Positions 1-9,287 of a stretch of 64,000 nt of DNA are shown piece by piece. Source of the stretch: Xylanimonas cellulosilytica DSM 15894. Its GTDB lineage: Bacteria; Actinomycetota; Actinomycetes; Actinomycetales; Cellulomonadaceae. Under the pieces are notes generated by a model. The model was not told the DNA's origin and did no database searches. It worked only from the letters and a program-made list of their open reading frames with translations. Location: assembly GCF_000024965.1 (NCBI RefSeq), contig NC_013530.1, positions 1,798,001 to 1,862,000 of the forward strand, in the 5' to 3' direction. Position 1 is the stretch's first letter, and each line of letters begins with the position of its first letter. Both the position numbers and the translations under genes were made by a program.

Positions 1-375
1 TCCGACGGCGCCGTGTTCACCGGCATCGCCCTGTGGTTCCTGCTGCACACCGACGGGGCCGTCCAGACGTGGGGAGTGATCGCCACGCTCGCCTGCCTGG
101 TGCTCGGCGGCGTCGTGCCCTACGCCCGGGCGCGGGCCGAGTCGGTGGGGGCGGACGCGCACGTCGGCATCGCCGAACGCTCGGACCGGCTCGTGATCGC
201 CCTGGTCCCCACCGGGTTCGTGCAGTTCGGGCTGCCCGTCGTCGTCCTGGTCGTCGTGCTGGCGCTGCTCGCGGCCGCGAGCCTGGTCACGGTGGTGCAG
301 CGCATCGGCGCCGTGCACCGCCAGCTCGGACCCGGCGCTGGGTCCGCCGGCGAGCCGGAGGTGGCCCGTGGTTGA
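1..375 (+). CDS. pgsA: CDP-alcohol phosphatidyltransferase, probable phosphatidylinositol phosphate synthase PgsA (3' end only)
   Basis: Only the last 124 codons are present; the reading frame is open from base 1, so the gene begins upstream of the window. The family joins CDP-diacylglycerol to an alcohol such as inositol phosphate in the membrane. What is visible is hydrophobic: a segment near residues 5-17, another at about 23-38, the family-like stretch PYARARAESVG, and a strong terminal helix around residues 75-95. The catalytic Asp-rich motif lies upstream and cannot be seen. The assignment rests on this partial similarity plus the next two genes (patA and pimA), which act on phosphatidylinositol in Actinobacteria. 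The stop codon overlaps the patA start by 8 bp, indicating one operon. Confidence 0.75.
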   Translation, partial: SDGAVFTGIALWFLLHTDGAVQTWGVIATLACLVLGGVVPYARARAESVGADAHVGIAERSDRLVIALVPTGFVQFGLPVVVLVVVLALLAAASLVTVVQRIGAVHRQLGPGAGSAGEPEVARG

Positions 376-1348
376 CGTCGCACGCGCCTACACCTTCGCG
401 TGGCGGCACGCCGCGAAGGTTCCCGAGCCGGTCCTGCGGGCCGCCTTCACGCTCGCCGCCGACATCGTGTGGTGGCGCCGCGGCCACGGCGTGCGCCGGC
501 TCGAGGCCAACTACGCGCGCGTGCGCCCCGAGCTCGACGCCGCCGCGATCCGCCGCCTGAGCCGCGCCGGGATGCGCTCCTACCTGCGCTACTTCCGCGA
601 GGCGTTCACGATCCGGTCCATCACGCCCGAACAGGTGCGTGCGCGCGTCCGCATCGAGGGCATGGAGCACGTGCGCCAGGTTCCCGACGACGGCGCCGCC
701 GTGACGCTCGCGCTCGGCCACCTGGGCAACTGGGACCTGGCCGGCGCCTGGGCGACCCCGCACCTCGCCCCCGTGCTCACCGTCGCCGAGAAGCTCAAGC
801 CGGAGGCGCTCTACGACGAGTTCGTCGCGTTCCGCCGCTCGATCGGCATCGAGGTGCTCGGCCTCGGCGACCCCGGCGTGTTCCGCGAGCTCGTGCGCGG
901 CGCGAAGGCCGGCCGGCGGGTCGTCCCGCTGCTCGCCGACCGGGACCTGACCGCCTCGGGCGTCGAGGTGGACCTGTGCGGGCACCGCGCCCGCGTCGCC
1001 GCAGGCCCGGCCGCGCTCGCCCTGGCCGCGGGCATCGACCTCCTGCCCACGATGATCCGGTACGAACGCCTGGACGGTGCCCGCCGCAAGGCCGCCGGCA
1101 CGCCGTGGGGCATCGTCCTGCGGTTCTACCCCCCGGTCCCCGTCCCCGCGGCGACCGACGACGGCACCCTCACCGCGTCCGACCGCCGTCGGGCGCAGGT
1201 CGCCGCCATGACGCAGGGCTGGGTCGACGCGATGGCGCACGCCCTGGGCGAGTTCACCGAGGACTGGCACATGCTCCAGACCGTCTTCGTCGAGGACCTC
1301 GACCCCGAGCGGTACGCCAAGACGCAGGCGGAGGCGGGCGAGCTGTGA
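368..1348 (+). CDS. patA: phosphatidylinositol mannoside acyltransferase (PatA / HtrB-LpxL family)
   Basis: A 326-residue protein of the LpxL/HtrB acyltransferase fold. In Actinobacteria this family acylates the mannose of phosphatidylinositol mannosides on the cytoplasmic face of the membrane. The HX4D catalytic motif is visible as HLGNWD around residue 118, and a basic N-terminal helix is typical of the family. The GTG start at 368 lies inside the end of pgsA (8-bp overlap), and the stop overlaps the pimA start (GTGA), so the genes are translationally coupled. The order pgsA-patA-pimA is the usual actinobacterial PIM cluster, which supports the specific name over a generic lauroyl-acyltransferase call. 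Confidence 0.88.
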   Translation: MVDVARAYTFAWRHAAKVPEPVLRAAFTLAADIVWWRRGHGVRRLEANYARVRPELDAAAIRRLSRAGMRSYLRYFREAFTIRSITPEQVRARVRIEGMEHVRQVPDDGAAVTLALGHLGNWDLAGAWATPHLAPVLTVAEKLKPEALYDEFVAFRRSIGIEVLGLGDPGVFRELVRGAKAGRRVVPLLADRDLTASGVEVDLCGHRARVAAGPAALALAAGIDLLPTMIRYERLDGARRKAAGTPWGIVLRFYPPVPVPAATDDGTLTASDRRRAQVAAMTQGWVDAMAHALGEFTEDWHMLQTVFVEDLDPERYAKTQAEAGEL

Positions 1349-2652
1349 CCGCCATCCCCGAAGCGACCCCCGACACGACCCACCGCGGCGGGACACGCCC
1401 GCTGCGTGTCGGCATCGTCTGCCCGTACTCCTTCGACGCCCCCGGCGGCGTCCAGTTCCACGTCCGCGACCTCGCCGAGGCGCTCATCGGCCGCGGCAAC
1501 CACGTCTCCGTGCTCGCCCCCGCCGACGAGGACTCCGACGTCCCCGACGTCGTCGTCCCCGCGGGCAGCGCCGTCGCCGTGCGCTACAACGGGTCGGTCG
1601 CCCGGCTGGCCTTCGGGCCGCGCGCCGCCGCCCGCGTGCGGCGCTGGATCGACGCCGGCGAGTTCGACGTCCTGCACCTGCACGAACCCATGACGCCGTC
1701 GCTGTCCATGCTCGCGCTGTGGATCGCCGAAGGACCCGTCGTCGCCACCTTCCACTCCGCGCAGGTGCGCTCGCGGGCGCTCCAGGTCGCCTACCCCCTG
1801 CTGCGCCAGTCGCTGGAGAAGATCGCCGCGCGCGTCGCCGTCTCCGAGGACGCCCGCCGCACCCTCGTCGACCACGTCGGCGGCGACGCCGTCGTCATCC
1901 CCAACGGCGTCTACGTCGACACCTTCGCCGCCGCCGAGCCCAGCCCGCGCTGGCGCGGGCGCCCCGACGCCCCCACCATCGCGTTCCTCGGCCGGCTCGA
2001 CGAGCCACGCAAAGGCCTCCAGGTGCTCGTCGCCGCCGTTCCCGACGTGCTCTCCCAGCACCCCGGCGCGAGGTTCCTCGTCGCCGGGCGCGGCGACGAC
2101 GGCCGCGACCTCGCCGTCGCCGCCCTCGGCCCTCACGCGCACGCCGTCGAGTTCCTCGGCGGCATCACCGACGAGGAGAAGGCCTCCCTGCTCGCCTCCG
2201 TCGACCTGTACGTCGCACCGCAGACCGGCGGCGAGAGCTTCGGCATCGTGCTCGTCGAGGCGATGAGCGCCGGAGCCGGCGTCGTCGCCAGCGACCTGGG
2301 CGCCTTCCGCCGCGTGCTCGACGACGGCGCGGCCGGTGCCCTGTTCCGCAACGGGGACCCCGCCGACCTGGCGCGCGCGATCAACGCGGCGCTCGCGGAC
2401 CCGGCCGGGACCGCGGCCCGACGCCGGCACGCCTCGGGCTGGGTACGCCGCTACGACTGGTCCACCGTGACCGACCAGGTCGAGGCCGTCTACGAGATGG
2501 CCGTCGAGGCCGCCGAGGCGATCCCGCCGGGGGAGGACGTCGCCCTGCGGTCGGCGCGCGCCCTGTGGCCGCTCGGCGGGCCGCACGTCACGCGTCCTGC
2601 CGTCCCTACGCGTCCACGGGTGCGGCCGCGGAGCCGGGGAGGTGACCTGTGA
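1345..2652 (+). CDS. pimA: GDP-mannose-dependent phosphatidylinositol mannosyltransferase PimA (GT4)
   Basis: A 435-residue GT4 glycosyltransferase predicted to transfer the first mannose from GDP-mannose to phosphatidylinositol. The N-terminal Rossmann half starts with RVGIVCPYSFDAPGGVQ, whose glycine loop is typical of PimA. The C-terminal half carries the EX7E retaining-GT motif as ESFGIVLVE near residue 298. I chose the GTG at 1345, overlapping the patA stop by 4 bp; the frame stays open much further upstream, but that part is antisense-like and overlaps patA. The last 40 or so residues are Pro/Arg-rich and look like a disordered tail. The stop overlaps the next gene start by 4 bp. Confidence 0.9.
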   Translation: MTAIPEATPDTTHRGGTRPLRVGIVCPYSFDAPGGVQFHVRDLAEALIGRGNHVSVLAPADEDSDVPDVVVPAGSAVAVRYNGSVARLAFGPRAAARVRRWIDAGEFDVLHLHEPMTPSLSMLALWIAEGPVVATFHSAQVRSRALQVAYPLLRQSLEKIAARVAVSEDARRTLVDHVGGDAVVIPNGVYVDTFAAAEPSPRWRGRPDAPTIAFLGRLDEPRKGLQVLVAAVPDVLSQHPGARFLVAGRGDDGRDLAVAALGPHAHAVEFLGGITDEEKASLLASVDLYVAPQTGGESFGIVLVEAMSAGAGVVASDLGAFRRVLDDGAAGALFRNGDPADLARAINAALADPAGTAARRRHASGWVRRYDWSTVTDQVEAVYEMAVEAAEAIPPGEDVALRSARALWPLGGPHVTRPAVPTRPRVRPRSRGGDL

Positions 2653-3245
2653 GCTGGTCGGAGATCACGCTCCTCGTCCTGGTGGTGGTCGGGGTCCTCG
2701 GGTGGCTGGCGTGGGTGTCGGCCTCGCGCCTGGACCGCCTGCACCGCAAGGTGTCGGCCTCGCGGATCGCGCTGGACTCCCAGCTCGTGCGCCGCGCCAG
2801 CGCCGCGGCCGACCTGGCGACGTCGGGCCTGCTCGACCCGGCCTCCAGCGTGCTGGTCGCCGACGCCGCCTACGCCGTCGTCGACGAGGACGGGCCGGTC
2901 ACCGAGCCGGAGCAGGCGCTGGCCATGGCGACGTTGTCCAAGGACCGCGAGCGGCTGGAGAGCGCCCTGTCCGCGACGCTGCGCGAGGCTTTCGACGACG
3001 ACTCCGAGGTCGCCGGGCTGCGCTCCGCCGAACCGGGGACCACGCTCGTGGCGAACCTGGCCGCCTCCTGGTACCGCGCGCAGCTCGCGCGGCGGTTCCA
3101 CAACGAGGCCGTGGCGCAGGCACAACGTGCCCGCAGGCACTGGTACGCGCGGTGGCTGCACCTCGCCGGACGCGCGCCGTGGCCGCAGACCGTGGAGCTG
3201 GACGACCAGATGCCGGCGGGCCTCGACGCGGCCGCCCAGCCGTAG
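2649..3245 (+). CDS. LemA-like membrane-anchored hypothetical protein
   Basis: A 198-residue protein with one N-terminal membrane helix (about residues 6-24) followed by a long Ala/Arg/Leu-rich helical region. The part after the helix, RLDRLHRKVSASRIALDSQL, resembles the start of LemA proteins, where conserved Asn/Leu and Arg residues lead into a four-helix bundle. No enzyme motif is visible. It is the fourth gene of the pgsA-patA-pimA operon, joined to pimA by a GTGA overlap, so a role near the membrane or envelope is possible but unproven. Its TAG stop forms the first three bases of the -10 box of pdxS. Confidence 0.6.
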   Translation: MSWSEITLLVLVVVGVLGWLAWVSASRLDRLHRKVSASRIALDSQLVRRASAAADLATSGLLDPASSVLVADAAYAVVDEDGPVTEPEQALAMATLSKDRERLESALSATLREAFDDDSEVAGLRSAEPGTTLVANLAASWYRAQLARRFHNEAVAQAQRARRHWYARWLHLAGRAPWPQTVELDDQMPAGLDAAAQP

Positions 3246-3248
3246 GAT
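3243..3248 (+). promoter_or_regulatory. leaderless -10 box of pdxS (TAGGAT)
   Basis: TAGGAT ends 6 nt before the GTG of pdxS, the spacing expected when transcription starts at the first base of the start codon. The TAG is also the stop codon of the LemA-like gene. No convincing -35 was seen. Confidence 0.6.
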
Positions 3249-3254
3249 GACCGG

Positions 3255-4171
<917 letters not shown>

Positions 4172-4175
<4 letters not shown>

Positions 4176-4726
4176 CCTCCGACCCCGTCACGACGTCCTC
4201 GCTCGGCCCCGACTGGGTGCTGGGCGAGGACGGTCTGCGCCACCGGCGCGCGGCCCGCGTCGTCGTCCTGGACGAGGTGGGCCGCGCACTGCTGGTGCGC
4301 GGACACGACGCCGACCAGCCGGAGCGCTCCTGGTGGTTCACCGTCGGCGGCGGCATCGACCCGGGGGAGTCCGACGTCGAGGCGGCGCTGCGGGAGCTGC
4401 GCGAGGAGACGGGGTTCGTGCTGTCGGCGGACGACCTGACCGGCCCGGTGATGACCCGGGCCGGCTACTTCCACTTCTTCGCCGAGACGTGCCGCCAGGA
4501 CGAGGTCTTCTTCCTCGCCCGCGTGCCGGCCGGCGTCGAGCCGTCGGCCGCCGGGTGGACGGACGTCGAACGCTCCGTGCTCGACGGCATGGCGTGGCTC
4601 AGCCCTGCCGAGCTGCGCGCGCAGCCCTTCGAGGTGTTCCCGGTGGCGCTGCCCGACGTCGTCGAACGGCTGGCGGACGGCTGGGACGGCACCGTGCTGC
4701 ACCTCGGTGAGGAGCACGACGACTGA
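4172..4726 (+). CDS. NUDIX hydrolase
   Basis: A 184-residue NUDIX protein. The full box GX5EX7REUXEEXGU is present, beginning at GGIDPGES and ending REETGF, so Mg-dependent hydrolysis of a nucleoside diphosphate linked to another group is expected; the substrate cannot be read from sequence. The N-terminus [20 protein letters not shown] is typical of standalone actinobacterial NUDIX enzymes. The GTG start overlaps the pdxS stop by 4 bp, so it is co-translated with pdxS. It lies between pdxS and pdxT and could be a housecleaning enzyme or simply part of the transcript. Confidence 0.9.
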
Positions 4727-4740
4727 CCTGGCCGGACGCC

Positions 4741-4746
4741 TACAAT
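4741..4746 (+). promoter_or_regulatory. leaderless -10 box of pdxT (TACAAT)
   Basis: TACAAT, a near-consensus -10, lies 6 nt before the GTG of pdxT with no ribosome binding site between them. pdxT may thus be transcribed as a leaderless mRNA in addition to read-through from pdxS. Confidence 0.6.
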
Positions 4747-4752
4747 CGCGCG

Positions 4753-5394
4753 GTGACATCCACTCCCACCATCGGTGTCCTCGCGCTGCAGGGCGACGTG
4801 CGCGAGCACGTCCACGCCCTCGAGCGTGCGGGCGCACGCCCCGTGCCCGTCCGCCGGCGCAGCGAGCTCGACGCCGTCGACGGCCTGGTCCTGCCCGGCG
4901 GCGAGTCCACGACGATCGACAAGCTGCTGCGCATCTTCGACCTGGCCGAGCCGCTGCGCACGGCCGTGGGGCAGGGCCTGCCGGTGTACGGGTCGTGCGC
5001 CGGGATGATCCTGCTCGCCGACCGCATCGAGTCCGGTATCGACGGACAGCAGACCATCGGCGGCATGGATGTGCTGGTGCGGCGCAACGCGTTCGGTCGG
5101 CAGGTCGACTCGTTCGAGGCGGACCTCGACGTCGCCGGCATCTCCGACCAGCCCGGCGGGAGCCCGGTGCGCACGGTGTTCATCCGGGCACCGTGGATCG
5201 AGGAGGCGGGCCCGGGCGTCGAGGTCCTGGCGCGCATCCCCTCCCGTTCCACGGACGGAAACCCGGTGCAGGTCGGCGCCGGTAAGATCGTCGCAGCACG
5301 TCAAGGGCGGCTGCTGGCGACCTCGTTCCACCCCGAGATCACGGGTGACGCGCGTGTTCACGCGCTGTTCGTCAGCACGGTCCGCGCCAGCTAA
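4753..5394 (+). CDS. pdxT: pyridoxal 5'-phosphate synthase glutaminase subunit PdxT
   Basis: A 213-residue class-I type glutamine amidotransferase that feeds ammonia to PdxS. The PGGESTT loop, the nucleophilic cysteine in [11 protein letters not shown] and the His/Glu pair in TSFHPEIT complete the triad. Length matches the family (about 190-210). The start was chosen at GTG 4753 because the protein then opens with the family-like [13 protein letters not shown] and a -10 box is correctly spaced upstream. It is the second half of the PLP synthase, separated from pdxS by the NUDIX gene. Confidence 0.96.
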   Translation: MTSTPTIGVLALQGDVREHVHALERAGARPVPVRRRSELDAVDGLVLPGGESTTIDKLLRIFDLAEPLRTAVGQGLPVYGSCAGMILLADRIESGIDGQQTIGGMDVLVRRNAFGRQVDSFEADLDVAGISDQPGGSPVRTVFIRAPWIEEAGPGVEVLARIPSRSTDGNPVQVGAGKIVAARQGRLLATSFHPEITGDARVHALFVSTVRAS

Positions 5395-5415
5395 GCGACG
5401 AAGGAGACAACCCGT

Positions 5416-6186
5416 ATGTCCGGTCACTCCAAGTGGGCCACGACCAAGCACAAGAAGGCTGCGATCGACGCGAAGCGCAGCAAGCTGTGGGCGAAGCTCA
5501 TCAAGAACATCGAGGTCGCGGCCCGGGTGGGCGGCGGTGACCCGGCCGGCAACCCCACTCTCTTCGACGCCATCCAGAAGGCCAAGAAGACGTCGGTCCC
5601 CAAGGAGAACATCGACCGTGCGGTGAAGCGCGGCTCGGGCGTCGGCTCCGAGGCGGTCAACTACACCGAGCGCCTGTACGGCGGCATCGGCGTGGGCGGC
5701 ATCGGCGTTCTCGTCGAGTGCCTCACCGACAACGTGAACCGCGCCGTCGCCGAGGTGCGCCAGGCGTTCACCCGCAACGGTGGCAAGGTGGCCGACGACA
5801 TCGGCTCCGTCTCGCGGCTCTTCGCCCGCAAGGGCCTCATCGTCGTCCCCAAGTCCGACGGTGTCGGTGAGGACGAGGTCATGATGGCCGCGCTCGAGGC
5901 AGGGGCCGAGGAGGTCACCGACGAGGGCGACGCCATCGAGGTGCTGTGCGAGGCCACCGACCTCGTCGCCGTCCGCACGGCCATCCAGGACGCCGGCATC
6001 GACTACGACTCGGCCGACGTCATCTTCCACCCGGACCAGAACCTCATCATCCCGGTCGACGTCGAGGGGGCGCGCAAGATCCTGCGCCTCATCGACGCGC
6101 TCGAGGACCTCGACGACGTCCAGAACGTCTACGCGAACTTCGACGCCTCGGACGAGGTCATGGCGGAGCTCGAGGAAGAGGACTGA
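5416..6186 (+). CDS. yebC: YebC/PmpR family transcriptional/translation regulatory protein
   Basis: A 256-residue YebC-family protein, which opens with the nearly invariant [20 protein letters not shown]. Family members have been described as DNA-binding regulators and, more recently, as helpers for translating proline-rich stretches; which applies here cannot be told. A clear AAGGAG at 5401-5406 sits 9 nt before the ATG. Placement just upstream of ruvCAB is conserved in Actinobacteria. A strong hairpin follows the stop codon, so the transcript probably ends or is stabilised there before ruvC. Confidence 0.97.
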   Translation: MSGHSKWATTKHKKAAIDAKRSKLWAKLIKNIEVAARVGGGDPAGNPTLFDAIQKAKKTSVPKENIDRAVKRGSGVGSEAVNYTERLYGGIGVGGIGVLVECLTDNVNRAVAEVRQAFTRNGGKVADDIGSVSRLFARKGLIVVPKSDGVGEDEVMMAALEAGAEEVTDEGDAIEVLCEATDLVAVRTAIQDAGIDYDSADVIFHPDQNLIIPVDVEGARKILRLIDALEDLDDVQNVYANFDASDEVMAELEEED

Positions 6187-6194
6187 CCGGTCCT

Positions 6195-6250
6195 CGACGG
6201 CCGAGCCTTCTCGGGCCACGTTCGCGTGGTCGCGCCGGGCTCGGCCGTCG
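6195..6250 (+). terminator. two-part hairpin between yebC and ruvC
   Basis: Thirteen-base arms (6195-6207 and 6238-6250, cgacggccgagcc and its complement) match perfectly. They enclose a second hairpin CCACG-TTCG-CGTGG at 6216-6229 with a UUCG tetraloop. There is no T-tract. This is probably the yebC terminator or an mRNA-stabilising 3' end; the ruvC promoter starts 8 nt later. Confidence 0.55.
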
Positions 6251-6257
6251 TCGTACG

Positions 6258-6263
6258 TAGGCT
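6258..6263 (+). promoter_or_regulatory. leaderless -10 box of ruvC (TAGGCT)
   Basis: TAGGCT lies 6 nt before the GTG of ruvC, directly after the hairpin that follows yebC. There is no ribosome binding site. Confidence 0.6.
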
Positions 6264-6269
6264 GACCTC

Positions 6270-6869
6270 GTGCGCGTCCTCGGAGTCGACCCAGGCCTGA
6301 CCCGGTGCGGTGTCGGCGTCGTCGACTCCCTGCCGGGGCGTCGCGCGCAGCTCGTCTCCGTCGGCGTGATCCGTTCGGACCCTGCCGCGAGCGTCGACCT
6401 GCGCCTGCTGACGGTGGCGCGAGAGCTCGACGAGTGGCTCGACGCGCACGTCCCGGACGTGGTCGCCGTCGAGCGCGTGTTCGCGCAGCACAACGTCGGC
6501 ACCGTCATGGGCACCGCGCAGGTCGCGGGCCTGGCGATGGTCGCGGCGGCGCGCCGTGGCGTGCCGGTCGCGCTGCACACGCCGTCGGAGGTCAAGGCCG
6601 CCGTGACCGGCTCGGGCCGTGCGGGCAAGGAACAGGTGCAGCGCATGGTGCAGAGCCTGCTCGGCCTGGCCGAGCCACCCAGGCCCGCCGACGCGGCCGA
6701 CGCGCTCGCGCTGGCGATCACGCACCTGTGGCGGCCCGCGGGCGCCCTCCAGGGCGGGGAGCGCAACGAGCTCACCCCGGCGCAGCGTGCGTGGGCGGCC
6801 GCGGAGCAGGCGGCCCGCCGCGCGCCGGCCCGTGCGCCCGCCCGCGCGCCCCGCCGGGCGTCGCGATAG
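6270..6869 (+). CDS. ruvC: crossover junction endodeoxyribonuclease RuvC
   Basis: A 199-residue Holliday junction resolvase. It opens with the catalytic Asp in [12 protein letters not shown]; a second acidic residue lies in [11 protein letters not shown], and the C-terminal acidic pair in [13 protein letters not shown]. The core is about 170 residues; the last 30 are a basic Arg/Ala/Pro-rich tail that may be extra DNA-binding or disordered. GTG start with a leaderless promoter. RuvC works with RuvAB, encoded next, to cut four-way junctions; a separate promoter with a possible SOS box lies between ruvC and ruvA. Confidence 0.96.
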   Translation: MRVLGVDPGLTRCGVGVVDSLPGRRAQLVSVGVIRSDPAASVDLRLLTVARELDEWLDAHVPDVVAVERVFAQHNVGTVMGTAQVAGLAMVAAARRGVPVALHTPSEVKAAVTGSGRAGKEQVQRMVQSLLGLAEPPRPADAADALALAITHLWRPAGALQGGERNELTPAQRAWAAAEQAARRAPARAPARAPRRASR

Positions 6870-6933
6870 CCGCCGCGGCGACGCCGGGCACGCGGACGCC
6901 GTGTCAGTGCCGGGTTCTGTCGGCGGCGGTTGG

Positions 6934-6962
6934 TAGGTTGTGCGCGTAGTACGGGTGTTCGA
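6934..6962 (+). promoter_or_regulatory. ruvA promoter with candidate LexA (SOS) box
   Basis: A -10-like TAGGTT is at 6934-6939. At 6947-6962, just where transcription would start, tagtacgggtgttcga matches 10 of the 12 fixed bases of the actinobacterial SOS box TCGAAC-N4-GTTCGA. ruvAB genes are known LexA targets in this phylum, so the site is plausible; the match is imperfect in the left half. Confidence 0.5.
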
Positions 6963-7007
6963 TCTGCCGTTGTCGGAACTGCCGTTGTTCGATCTGAAGG
7001 AGTCTGG

Positions 7008-7631
7008 GTGATCGCGTCGCTGACCGGGGTCGTGGAGCACGTCTCGCTCGACCGGGCCGTGATCGACGTCGGCGGCGTCGGCTACCTCGTGCACGCGACC
7101 CCCGGCACGCTGGCCGGGCTGCGCACGGGCGAGAGGGCGCGCCTGTTCACCACGATGGTGGTGCGCGAGGAGTCCATGACCCTGTACGCGTTCACCGACG
7201 ACGACGAGCGCGCGCTCTTCGAGACCGCGCAGTCCGTCTCCGGGGTCGGCCCGCGCATTGCGCTCGCCGTCCTCGCGGTGCACACGCCCGACGCCGTCCG
7301 CCGCGCCGTGCACACGCAGGACGTCAAGGCGCTGACGCGGGTCCCGGGCATCGGCCCGAAGGTCGCCCAGCGCATCCTCCTGGAGCTCGGCGGCAAGCTC
7401 GGGGCACCGACGGGCGACGGCGCCGCCGGCTCCGGTGCGACCGCCGGGACGGGGGGCGACCAGCGCGGGAAGGTGGTCGAGGCGCTGGTCGGGCTCGGCT
7501 ACCCCGCGAAGACCGCCGACGACGCCGTCGCGCGCGTGCTGGCGGACGGGGGCACGGAGACGGTCGCCGACGCCGACGTCGCCGCCACCCTGCGTGCGAC
7601 CCTGCGGATGATGGGCGGACGCCGTGGCTGA
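7008..7631 (+). CDS. ruvA: Holliday junction branch migration protein RuvA
   Basis: A 207-residue RuvA, the tetrameric protein that binds the four-way junction and loads RuvB. The N-terminal OB fold begins [15 protein letters not shown]; two helix-hairpin-helix motifs are visible ([14 protein letters not shown] and [17 protein letters not shown]). A Gly/Ala-rich linker at about residues 140-160 leads to the C-terminal RuvB-contact domain. I chose GTG 7008 because GAAGGAG at 6996-7002 is perfectly spaced and the protein then starts as in homologues; a longer open frame begins at 6930. The stop overlaps the ruvB start by 8 bp. Confidence 0.96.
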   Translation: MIASLTGVVEHVSLDRAVIDVGGVGYLVHATPGTLAGLRTGERARLFTTMVVREESMTLYAFTDDDERALFETAQSVSGVGPRIALAVLAVHTPDAVRRAVHTQDVKALTRVPGIGPKVAQRILLELGGKLGAPTGDGAAGSGATAGTGGDQRGKVVEALVGLGYPAKTADDAVARVLADGGTETVADADVAATLRATLRMMGGRRG

Positions 7632-8727
7632 GGGGCGCTACGAGGAGCCGCAGTTCACCAGCGAACGCCTGGTCGCGGGCGGCGCCGACGACGTCGAACG
7701 TGCCGCCGAGGCGGCGCTGCGACCCAAGCGGCTCGACGAGTTCGTGGGCCAGCGGGTGGTGCGCGACCAGCTCTCCCTGGTTCTGCAGGCGGCGCTCGCG
7801 CGGGGCGCGGCACCCGATCACGTGCTGCTGTCCGGGCCGCCCGGGCTGGGCAAGACCACGCTGGCGATGATCATCGCCAGCGAGCTGAACACGTCGCTGC
7901 GCGTGACCTCCGGGCCCGCGATCCAGCACGCGGGCGACCTCGCGGCCGTGCTGTCGTCGTTGGAGGAGGGTGAGGTGCTGTTCATCGACGAGATCCACCG
8001 GCTCGCGCGCCCGGCCGAGGAGCTGCTGTACGTGGCGATGGAGGACTTCCGCGTCGACGTCATCGTGGGCAAGGGCGCGGGCGCCTCGGCGATCCCGCTG
8101 GCCCTGCCGCCGTTCACCGTCGTCGGCGCCACCACGCGCTCCGGGCTGCTGCCTGCACCGCTGCGCGACCGCTTCGGGTTCACCGGCCACCTGGACTTCT
8201 ACGACGCCGCCGACCTCGAACGGGTGATCGTGCGCTCGGCCGGGCTGCTGGGCGTCGAGCTGCACCACGCGGCGGCGCACGAGATCGCCGGCCGCTCACG
8301 CGGTACCCCGCGCATCGCCAACCGCCTGCTGCGGCGCGTGCGCGACTGGGCGCAGGTGCGTGGCGACGGCCGCCTCGACCTGGCCGCCGCGCACGCCGCC
8401 CTGGACGTCTACGAGGTCGACCCGATCGGCCTGGACCGCCTCGACCGCTCGGTGCTCGACGCGCTGTGCCGCCGGTTCGGTGGCGGGCCCGTCGGCCTGT
8501 CGACGCTCGCGATGACGGTAGGGGAGGAGCCCGACACCGTCGAGACCGTCGCCGAGCCCTATCTGGTTCGCGAGGGGTTCGTCGCGCGCACCCCGCGGGG
8601 ACGTGTCGCTACCCCGCTCGCGTGGGAGCACCTGGGCCTGGTGGCGCCCGCGGGGGCGCTCGGCGCGACGGCGGGCACGTTGTTCGACGCCACGGACGGC
8701 GATGCGGGAACTGGACACCCGCTTTAG
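7624..8727 (+). CDS. ruvB: Holliday junction branch migration ATPase RuvB
   Basis: A 367-residue AAA+ helicase that pumps DNA through the RuvA-bound junction. The Walker [12 protein letters not shown], Walker B LFIDEIHR, sensor region GATTRSGLL and arginine finger region PLRDRFG are all intact; the C-terminal winged-helix domain carries the [11 protein letters not shown] motif. Length is a little above the usual 340 because of a short tail after APAGALG. It starts at GTG 7624 inside the end of ruvA, so the two subunits are translationally coupled. Confidence 0.97.
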   Translation: MAEGRYEEPQFTSERLVAGGADDVERAAEAALRPKRLDEFVGQRVVRDQLSLVLQAALARGAAPDHVLLSGPPGLGKTTLAMIIASELNTSLRVTSGPAIQHAGDLAAVLSSLEEGEVLFIDEIHRLARPAEELLYVAMEDFRVDVIVGKGAGASAIPLALPPFTVVGATTRSGLLPAPLRDRFGFTGHLDFYDAADLERVIVRSAGLLGVELHHAAAHEIAGRSRGTPRIANRLLRRVRDWAQVRGDGRLDLAAAHAALDVYEVDPIGLDRLDRSVLDALCRRFGGGPVGLSTLAMTVGEEPDTVETVAEPYLVREGFVARTPRGRVATPLAWEHLGLVAPAGALGATAGTLFDATDGDAGTGHPL

Positions 8728-8744
8728 GCGTTGGGGGCTGCGAA

Positions 8745-8750
8745 TAGACT
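8745..8750 (+). promoter_or_regulatory. -10 box upstream of yajC (TAGACT)
   Basis: TAGACT preceded by an A-rich base pair run (gaatagact) is a good actinobacterial -10. Predicted transcription starts near 8757, giving a leader of about 57 nt before yajC. Confidence 0.5.
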
Positions 8751-8813
8751 GGTCGGGCCTCGCATGCCTGCGGGCCGACCAGCGATGCACCCTCGACCTA
8801 GGACGTTGTCACC

Positions 8814-9212
8814 GTGGAATTCATCATTCTCATCGTCGCCATGCTCGGCCTCATGTTCTTCATGTCGTCGCGCCAGCGCAAGCAGCAGAAGGCCCAGCAG
8901 GAGTTCCGCAACGAGCTCGCCGCCGGCCAGGAGGTCATGACGGCGTCGGGCCTGTTCGGCACGATCGTCGAGATCGACGACGCCAACGACCGCATCACGC
9001 TCGACTCCGCCGGCTCCCGTTCGGTGTGGCTGCGCGCCGCCATCGCCAAGCGCGTCGACAGTCCTGTCAGTGACCTCGTCACCGAGGAGTCGGTCGAGGC
9101 GGGTACGATCGCGCCCGCAGAAGCCGTCGACGTCCCTGACGACATCTCCGGTCTCGACACCGCACAGCGCGAGTACCGCGAGAAGCGGAACAAGGACGAC
9201 GAGGGCAAGTGA
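8814..9212 (+). CDS. yajC: preprotein translocase subunit YajC
   Basis: A 132-residue YajC. One membrane helix (residues about 2-19, FIILIVAMLGLMFFMSSRQ) is followed by the family stretch KKQQKAQQEF-like basic segment and the conserved SGLFGTIVEID. It accompanies SecDF in the holo-translocon. The GTG start follows a roughly 57-nt leader; there is no strong ribosome binding site (the nearest purine run is weak). The C-terminal 40 residues are acidic and probably disordered. secD and secF follow directly, after a hairpin. Confidence 0.92.
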   Translation: MEFIILIVAMLGLMFFMSSRQRKQQKAQQEFRNELAAGQEVMTASGLFGTIVEIDDANDRITLDSAGSRSVWLRAAIAKRVDSPVSDLVTEESVEAGTIAPAEAVDVPDDISGLDTAQREYREKRNKDDEGK

Positions 9213-9217
9213 CAGGA

Positions 9218-9245
9218 GTGCCGGCCGGGATCCCCTGGCCGGCAC
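9218..9245 (+). promoter_or_regulatory. hairpin between yajC and secD
   Basis: Perfect 9-bp arms GTGCCGGCC / GGCCGGCAC surround a 10-nt loop containing GGGATCCC, so the stem can extend inward. It starts 6 nt after the yajC stop and ends 43 nt before secD. It may be an attenuator or processing site that sets the yajC:secDF ratio; there is no T-run. Confidence 0.5.
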
Positions 9246-9287
9246 CATCCTCGCCGCCACCCGGCGGTGCGCCTACGAGAGAAGACA

